Shown here piece after piece: positions 63,677-64,000 of a stretch of DNA of 64,000 nucleotides. Origin of the DNA: Pseudomonas simiae (lineage in GTDB: Bacteria; Pseudomonadota; Gammaproteobacteria; Pseudomonadales; Pseudomonadaceae). Position 1 is the stretch's first letter. Every line of letters starts with the position of its first letter. A program made the position numbers and the translations under genes. The stretch is taken from assembly GCF_900111895.1 (NCBI RefSeq), contig NZ_FOKB01000002.1:744001-808000 (forward strand), read 5' to 3'. The notes under the pieces were generated by a model. The model was not told the DNA's origin. It worked only from the letters and a program-made list of their open reading frames with translations, and made no database searches.

Positions 63677-64000
63677 ATGTCCAGTAATACACAGAAACCC
63701 ATCAACAAAAGCAGCGTTCAAGAGCTAGGGCCTTTGGAGGACTGGGAGGACCCCATCGAGAACCCTTCTTTTTCGCCGCCGCCAATTATCGAGGGTCTGT
63801 TACAGGCTATCGTGGGTGATACGCACCGTGATGTAGTGCCGCGGGCGCTGCAACAGACGGGTTTGGTGCTGCAAATACGGCCTTGGGAGCGCGGGCTTTT
63901 CAATGCGTTCGAGCCGCTCACCGTATTGGTTAATGACCGGCCTGAATTCATCACGAGCTTTGAAACCAGCGTCAATCTACCTGATCCTGTGGTTATCAAC
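63677..64000 (+). CDS. Unknown protein, N-terminal part (runs off the window)
   Basis: Starts at the ATG at 63677 with CAGGAG upstream, and is open to the last base (108 codons). It begins MSSNTQKPINKSSVQELGPL, then a Pro-rich stretch SPPPIIEGLLQAI, and a beta-type segment LVLQIRPWERGLFNAFEPLTV that looks like the start of a module as in the upstream gene. Related function is inferred only from position and this pattern. Confidence 0.75.
   Translation, partial: MSSNTQKPINKSSVQELGPLEDWEDPIENPSFSPPPIIEGLLQAIVGDTHRDVVPRALQQTGLVLQIRPWERGLFNAFEPLTVLVNDRPEFITSFETSVNLPDPVVIN

Noticed and set aside
1..64000. CRISPR array, prophage or IS element
   Set aside because: No regularly spaced direct repeats, integrase, transposase or phage structural genes are seen on either strand.

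Overview
The window is a stretch of a Pseudomonas chromosome, most likely of the P. fluorescens group. The evidence is the GC-rich coding sequence, an EmhABC/TtgABC-type efflux operon with its TetR repressor and a TtgR-like operator, a XenB-type xenobiotic reductase, a PhaG transacylase/thioesterase, olsBA ornithine-lipid genes, an OprD porin, and at least eight short palindromic intergenic repeats of the Pseudomonas REPIN type. I see no prophage, IS element, CRISPR array, rRNA or replication origin. One tRNA gene, Gly(CCC), is present.

Layout. 1-2.0 kb: end of a protocatechuate operon, pcaB (5'-truncated by the window edge)-pcaD-pcaC. 2.2-6.0 kb, minus strand: a lipoprotein polysaccharide deacetylase, an RTX-repeat protein with an M91-type HExxH protease domain, and an OprD porin. 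6.2-12.9 kb: emhCBA (minus) divergent from emhR (plus). 13.2-15.8 kb: an arsR-MFS-xenB operon. 15.9-24.7 kb: acpH, olsBA behind a possible PhoB box, a serine hydrolase overlapping a small Cys-containing protein, a DUF3077-like protein, YceI, cardiolipin synthase and BglX. 24.9-26.9 kb: a lemA-TPM-TPM set. 27-29.2 kb: a methyltransferase and a DMT exporter. 29.4-33.6 kb: a STN-type TonB receptor with FecR and an ECF sigma factor behind a Fur-like box.

33.8-36.1 kb: a DapA-like enzyme and a class II aldolase, divergent from an XRE-cupin regulator. 36.3-37.3 kb: a DUF4917/SIR2-like protein. 37.4-41 kb: an iron alcohol dehydrogenase, then (minus) an AT-rich orphan alpha-oxoamine synthase followed by a Bcr/CflA-like MFS exporter. 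41.4-46.6 kb: a Rossmann protein, LysR, CoA-transferase, HMG-CoA-lyase-like enzyme and MFS permease, which together look like a CoA-dependent acid catabolic cluster. 46.6-54.4 kb: small transporters, two LysR regulators, DUF4142, iron-permease-like, ogt, two MFS genes, DUF6482-like and DUF3833 proteins. 54.5-61.2 kb: tRNA-Gly, phaG, rsuA, a Cys-rich protein, a chemoreceptor, a PRYY-repeat lipoprotein, an HIBYL-CoA-hydrolase-like enzyme and ung. 61.5-64 kb: a large protein of repeated beta-type modules with no family I recognise, followed by the start of a second protein that may be related.

Most of the window is ordinary core and near-core Pseudomonas gene content. The parts most worth following up are the RTX/M91 protease, the alpha-oxoamine synthase plus exporter, the DUF4917 SIR2-like gene, and the repeat proteins at the right edge. 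Family assignments rest on motifs and remembered family sequences, not on database searches.
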